A stretch of DNA of 35,973 nucleotides from Sphingobium sp. (GTDB taxonomy: Bacteria > Pseudomonadota > Alphaproteobacteria > Sphingomonadales > Sphingomonadaceae), in the NCBI RefSeq assembly GCF_003248505.1, contig NZ_QFOA01000030.1, forward strand, positions 1-35,973, written 5' to 3'. Positions 33,079-35,973 of this stretch are shown here, piece after piece. A program made the translations under genes and the position numbers. The notes under the pieces are model-generated. The model was not told where the DNA came from. It saw nothing but the letters and a program-made list of their open reading frames with translations, and searched no databases. The number at the start of each line of letters is the position of its first letter. The stretch's first letter is position 1.

Positions 33079-33597
33079 TCAGAACGGCACGTCCTCGTCG
33101 AGATCGCCGGCAAAGCCCCGGGTCCCGCCCTCACCGTCGAGCGGCGCGGTGCTGCCCCCGAACCCACCGCCCGACGGGCCGCGTTCGCCCCCGCCGATGC
33201 TGCGCTCGCCGCCCTCATAATCCTCACCGCCGCGGTTGCGCTGCGCCCTGCCGGCCGGACGCGCCATGTCGTCGCGGCGCCACGAAGCCCGGAACCCTTC
33301 TTCGGCGGTCCCGAACAAGGCGACCTGCATCGGGAAGCGCCAGGACTGGTCGTCCAGTTCGCCCGAGTAGAAGATCTCGCCGGTGGTGTTGATCGCGGTC
33401 GCCTCGAACAATGCGCCGTAAGGCACCCAGCGGCCGTTGCGGTTGATCGCCTCGACCTCGAACTTGGGTGCGCGGGGATTGTTGCTGCTGATCGGCTTCA
33501 GCCGGGCGCGGGGAAGGTCGATCTCGCCGCAGGCGATGAAGCCCACCAGCGCCCCGTTGACGTTGCGGAATTCTCCAACAGTTTTCGAAACAGTCAT
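33079..33597 (-). CDS. DUF736 protein with SSB-like C-terminal tail
   Basis: The first 110 residues are a DUF736 domain (VGEFRNVNGALVGFIACGEI, EVEAINRNGRWVPYGALFEA, FYSGELDDQSWRFPMQVALF), a beta-rich fold common on conjugative plasmids. A disordered Gly/Arg/Glu-rich linker follows. The last eight residues, DLDEDVPF, closely mimic the acidic tip of bacterial single-strand DNA-binding protein (DDDIPF in E. coli), which recruits repair and replication enzymes. The total of 172 residues is close to SSB size. ATG 33597 has AGGAG 8 bases upstream; the frame is open to 33690 without support. It is the first gene of the SLOG operon and is divergent from a small gene. Confidence 0.85.
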   Translation of the reverse strand: MTVSKTVGEFRNVNGALVGFIACGEIDLPRARLKPISSNNPRAPKFEVEAINRNGRWVPYGALFEATAINTTGEIFYSGELDDQSWRFPMQVALFGTAEEGFRASWRRDDMARPAGRAQRNRGGEDYEGGERSIGGGERGPSGGGFGGSTAPLDGEGGTRGFAGDLDEDVPF

Positions 33598-33616
33598 GTC
33601 ATTCACTCCTCTAAAA

Positions 33617-33632
33617 CGTCGCATCTGCGACG
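33617..33632. promoter_or_regulatory. Palindrome upstream of DUF736, candidate operator
   Basis: CGTCGCA-TC-TGCGACG is a perfect 7-bp dyad with 2-bp centre, 20 bases before the DUF736 start in the divergent intergenic region. Its size and position suit a dimeric repressor, perhaps one encoded elsewhere on the element. Confidence 0.5.
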
Positions 33633-33756
33633 CTCTCAAAGAGCCTCCTCTTCTCTCCTGCGGCGGACCCATGGCGGGGCGAACGGCCAATCGTCCAGGG
33701 TGGTCCCGGGCCCACGAGGCCTGTTCGCCGCGGGCGGAATCAGCTATGCGAAGGAC

Positions 33757-33957
33757 ATGGACCCGGAGACGCTACGTGCGGCGGCAAAGCTCGCCCGGAT
33801 GCGCGCCGAGCGCGGTGGCGGCTCGGCGGCCCGCGAGGACGGCATGGCGCGCCTGGGCGCAGCGCGCGCTCTCAATCAGCTTGCCGCGGATCTCGACGTC
33901 ACCGCCGACGAATTCGACCGCCCCGCGAAAAAGCGATCCCGCCACAACCCTTCCTGA
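33757..33957 (+). CDS. Small hypothetical protein, 66 aa
   Basis: The product, MDPETLRAAAKLARMRAERG ... RPAKKRSRHNPS, is a helical, charged small protein with a basic tail. I do not recognise it. The start is uncertain: AAGGA is almost touching ATG 33757, and the frame is open far upstream only as antisense of the DUF736 and SLOG genes. It is divergent from DUF736 across a 159-bp region that holds the palindrome at 33617-33632. It may be a small DNA-binding or structural protein of the element, which is inference. Confidence 0.5.
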   Translation: MDPETLRAAAKLARMRAERGGGSAAREDGMARLGAARALNQLAADLDVTADEFDRPAKKRSRHNPS

Positions 33958-34244
33958 CACGACGCCTTTCGGCCCCGCGCCTTCCTTCACGATAGGTGAT
34001 CGTTACCCGAAGGGACGAGATCGGGCGCAGCCCGAGCTCGGTCGGAGCGAAGCGGAGATAGAGCGCCGGTGCCCGCGCAGCGGGCAATCGCCGGATCGTC
34101 CCCGAACCGATACGCGCCCCCCCACCGCCCATGGGACTCAATGCCCGGTGGGCAGGAACCGGCGCGACGGCCTCCCGCACCGACCGATCGCCCCGGCGCG
34201 GTACCGCTGCCGGGCGCACCGTTGAAACGGCCGGGCGAAGAGGC

Positions 34245-34442
34245 TCAGCCAGTTTGGCTACGCAGCACAGACCGCATCCAATCGAGCACGCCACGGACCA
34301 GAACCGACGCGCCAAATAGGGGCGGCAGCAGACCGAGCACGATCGTGACGGCGGTCACCCAGCGAACCCGCACTGCCTCCACCGGCACCGGCGCCGAAAG
34401 TGCCGCGTGGGCGACGCTTAGCAAATACGGACACGTCCCCAC
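34245..34442 (-). CDS. Possible small membrane protein
   Basis: A 65-codon frame contains one good membrane helix (WVTAVTIVLGLLPPLFGASV) followed by a short basic tail (DWMRSVLRSQTG). ATG 34442 has no clear Shine-Dalgarno; an internal GTG near GGAGG would give a 42-residue product. Not recognised. It could be a real small inner-membrane protein or chance. Confidence 0.3.
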   Translation of the reverse strand: MGTCPYLLSVAHAALSAPVPVEAVRVRWVTAVTIVLGLLPPLFGASVLVRGVLDWMRSVLRSQTG

Positions 34443-34508
34443 GTCACGCGAACGTTATCCTTGGGTAATATGCCCAGCCCAGCTACCAATGCGACCTTGT
34501 GAAATAGC

Positions 34509-34520
34509 ACGACCGTTCGT
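34509..34520. promoter_or_regulatory. Candidate TetR operator
   Basis: ACGA-CCGT-TCGT, 11 bases before the TetR start codon. The dyad is short and imperfect in its centre, but position and size suit TetR autoregulation. Confidence 0.4.
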
Positions 34521-34531
34521 ACACACACTGC

Positions 34532-35134
34532 ATGAAAGCGAACGCGACTCGAGCCAGAGTGATCGAAGAGGGATTGAACACCCTGAGTGAGGGGGGACTC
34601 ACTTCGGTGACGATCGGCCGGCTGGCGGAGGCAACCGGACTTTCGAAGAGCGGCCTGTTCGCGCATTTCAAATCGCGCGAAGCACTGGAGGTCGCGCTGC
34701 TCGAGGAGGCCGCACGGCTCGCCGACAAGCACGTCGTGGAACCGGCGATGCGCAACCCCGAAGGGCTTCCGCGGCTGATGGCGCTGGTGGGTTTGTGGTT
34801 CGGCTGGTCAGCGCGGGCGGGGCTGCGCGGCGGCTGCCCCATCGCCGCCGCGCTGTTCGAGCTCGACGACGCACCCGGTATGGTTCGCGACGCGGTCGCC
34901 GCGCTCGACGCGAAATGGCGAACCCTGCTGCGCGATCATGTGCAGCAGGCGGTGGATTTGGGTCATCTCCACGCCCAGACGGATCGGGACCAGCTCGTCT
35001 GGGAACTGGGCGGCATCTATCTGGCCCATCATAGTTCGATGCGCTTCCACCGCGATCCGCAAGCCGATCAGCGCGCCCAGTTTGCACTCATCGCACTGCT
35101 CCAGCGCTGCGGCGCCGATCCCGCGCACCTCTAA
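34532..35134 (+). CDS. TetR-family transcriptional regulator
   Basis: This 200-residue regulator has the N-terminal TetR helix-turn-helix (VTIGRLAEATGLSKSGLFAH, about 26-46), followed by KSREALEVALLEEA and a helical ligand domain with GLRGGCPIAAALFELDDAPG and WELGGIYLAHHSSMRF. The ligand is unknown. No Shine-Dalgarno precedes ATG 34532. A dyad ACGA-CCGT-TCGT (34509-34520) lies directly upstream, a probable autoregulatory operator. Two membrane-protein genes follow at 17 bases and with overlap, so it likely controls this small cargo operon. Confidence 0.92.
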   Translation: MKANATRARVIEEGLNTLSEGGLTSVTIGRLAEATGLSKSGLFAHFKSREALEVALLEEAARLADKHVVEPAMRNPEGLPRLMALVGLWFGWSARAGLRGGCPIAAALFELDDAPGMVRDAVAALDAKWRTLLRDHVQQAVDLGHLHAQTDRDQLVWELGGIYLAHHSSMRFHRDPQADQRAQFALIALLQRCGADPAHL

Positions 35135-35151
35135 GCAAGGAGGCGAACGGC

Positions 35152-35508
35152 ATGCTGGAGCGCGTGGACCCCATCGCGATGGCCGAGGATCGGGCACAGA
35201 TCAAAAGGCTGCGTCTGGTCTCTCTCGTCGAGGCCACCACCTTGCTGGTGCTTGTCCTGATCGCCGTGCCGCTCAAACATGCGTTCGGCTATGCGCTGGC
35301 GACGAGGATCATGGGGCCCGTCCATGGTGCCGCGTTCGTCGCTTATGCCTGGTGCGTGATCGCGACCGTCTCGGCCGGAGGCTGGTCACGCTCTGAAATA
35401 GCGCGGCTGAGCCTCGGCGCATTCGTGCCGTTCGGGGGCTTTCTCAACGCGGGGCTCCTGCGGCGAAAGCAGGTGGAGCTCGCTGCCGACCAGCCGGCCT
35501 TGCCATGA
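35152..35508 (+). CDS. DUF3817 family membrane protein
   Basis: The 118-residue protein has the DUF3817 pattern: RLRLVSLVEATTLLVLVLIA then VPLKHAFGYALATRIMGPVH and GAAFVAYAWCVIATV, with a third hydrophobic segment (LGAFVPFGGFLNAGLL). It is an inner-membrane protein of unknown function; relatives occur next to sterol or transport genes and beside TetR regulators. The start is fixed by AAGGAGG (35139-35145). Its last 4 bases overlap the next gene (ATGA). Confidence 0.88.
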   Translation: MLERVDPIAMAEDRAQIKRLRLVSLVEATTLLVLVLIAVPLKHAFGYALATRIMGPVHGAAFVAYAWCVIATVSAGGWSRSEIARLSLGAFVPFGGFLNAGLLRRKQVELAADQPALP

Positions 35509-35875
35509 TCCCCTATCTGGTGGTGAAGGCGCTGCATGTGGCGTGCGTCCTCCTCTTCGTCGGGGGTCTGTTCTCCCAGGCATTTGCCGTGGCCGCGGGT
35601 CAGCGCGGCGATGCCGGGATCACGGCGCTCGTCTCCACCTGGGATCGCCGGGTCACCGTGCCGGCGATACTCGCCGTCTGGCTGACCGGCGCGGCGATCG
35701 CAGCCGAGGGGGCATGGTTCGCGAGTCCGTGGTTGTGGGCGAAGCTGACCCTGGTCGTTGCCTTGACGGGTCTCCACGGGATCCAGTCGGGCAGGCTGCG
35801 GCGTCTTCGCCGGGGCGATCCGCCGCCGGCCGCAATGCGGGCCAGCCATACCGCCGCCTTCATAGCGGCTTCGGT
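35505..35875 (+). pseudogene. CopD-like membrane protein gene cut by an insertion sequence
   Basis: The product begins MIPYLVVKALHVACVLLFVG, matching the start of small CopD/HemJ-like four-helix membrane proteins. Three helices are visible, the third being LWAKLTLVVALTGLHGIQ, and the sequence breaks off in the fourth (ASHTAAFIAASV). At 35876 the IS21-type end begins and the frame runs on into it (VKRRSKGTPDRRRRG) to a stop at 35939. So the native C-terminus is lost. It is coupled to the DUF3817 gene by ATGA. Whether the truncated product is made or active is unknown. Confidence 0.65.
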
Positions 35876-35973
35876 TGTCAAACGGCGTTCAAAAGGGACC
35901 CCCGATCGGCGTCGAAGAGGGACCCCTTTTCGGATATGATGTTGGTTTGTTGAAGATGGCCTTGCGCTGCGTG
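35876..35973. mobile_element. End of an IS21-type insertion sequence (partial)
   Basis: From TGTCAAACGG the sequence shows two direct copies of a 20-bp motif, CGGCGTTCAAAAGGGACCCC (35883-35902) and CGGCGTCGAAGAGGGACCCC (35907-35926), 17 of 20 identical and 24 bases apart. Multiple repeats of this kind are typical of IS21-family ends, where the IstA transposase binds. The element continues past the window edge, so its other end and target duplication cannot be seen. Confidence 0.7.
35878..35973 (-). CDS. Possible C-terminal end of IS21-family transposase protein (partial)
   Basis: On the minus strand a frame enters from the window edge and stops at TGA 35878-35880, ending ISEKGSLFDADRGSLLNAV. 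The last 16 residues are the two terminal repeats in translation (KGSLFDAD, RGSLLNAV). This kind of ending occurs when an IS protein reads into its own inverted repeat. Only 31 codons are visible, so it could also be chance. Confidence 0.35.
   Translation of the reverse strand, partial: HAAQGHLQQTNIISEKGSLFDADRGSLLNAV

Larger units (their letters stand above)
33958..34531. other. 574-bp gap with several hairpins
   Basis: No well-supported gene. Hairpins include GGGC-GCA-GCCC near 34025, GCCCGC-GCA-GCGGGC near 34072-34087, and CCCACCG/CGGTGGG around 34121-34155. Open frames on the minus strand in the left part look non-coding (very Arg-rich). The right part holds one possible small membrane protein and, just before 34532, the TetR gene's promoter. 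Confidence 0.5.

Noticed and set aside
31855..33756. Plus-strand frame of about 630 codons opposite the DUF736 and SLOG genes
   Set aside because: Antisense shadow of well-supported minus-strand genes; only the last 66 codons, beyond those genes, are kept as a possible small gene.
33899..34315. Minus-strand frame of 138 codons
   Set aside because: Very Arg-rich, no ribosome site, overlaps hairpin-rich non-coding DNA; no recognisable fold.

Overview
The window comes from a high-GC alphaproteobacterium of the sphingomonad type (Sphingobium, Sphingomonas or Novosphingobium relatives). The genus call is inference from the style of the housekeeping proteins: RpoD tail, TyrS, AnmK, RecG/SdhE/Mfd block and a TorF-like porin. 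No database search was possible.

Chromosomal part, about 1-21613. It opens in the 3' end of rpoD, closed by a clear terminator. Then come an unrecognised gene, a MoxR-type AAA+ ATPase, a GFA-fold zinc protein, a secreted protein of unknown function and a CoxE-like VWA protein; MoxR and VWA proteins usually act as a pair. A DUF1003 membrane protein follows, behind a leader with a 19-codon upstream ORF and a long inverted repeat. Next are anmK (cell-wall recycling) divergent from tyrS, a PilZ protein, an MscS channel, recG divergent from sdhE-mfd, a small secreted protein, a TorF-like outer-membrane protein, a MAPEG protein, a GGDEF/EAL protein with a damaged GGDEF motif, and moaA overlapping nadK. 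The block ends with tRNA-Asn(GTT) and its own promoter.

Integrated element, about 21614 to beyond the right edge. The tRNA-Asn gene is the left boundary of an integrative and conjugative (or mobilizable) element. A large serine recombinase lies against the tRNA, and its reading frame runs on through the antisense strand of the tRNA. Next is a minus-strand transfer operon joined by 4-nt or slightly longer overlaps: ribbon-helix-helix protein, TraD coupling protein, MobF relaxase-helicase, lytic transglycosylase, small unknown protein. Upstream of it, facing a divergent small coiled-coil gene, is a 444-bp gap rich in nested inverted repeats, the best oriT candidate. Beyond that is a second minus-strand cluster: DUF736 protein with an SSB-like acidic tail, a SLOG/DUF2493 protein, a DUF6117 protein, and a second SLOG/DUF2493 paralogue followed by a terminator. 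The right end holds a cargo group (TetR regulator, DUF3817 protein, CopD-like membrane protein); its last gene is cut by the end of an IS21-type insertion sequence that runs off the window. The type IV secretion genes and right attachment site are not in view.

The most interesting material is the DUF736 / twin SLOG / DUF6117 cluster next to the transfer genes, the DUF1003 leader, the nested-repeat oriT candidate, and two almost identical GC-rich stem-loops 10 kb apart inside the element. Functions for the DUF families are inference from context.
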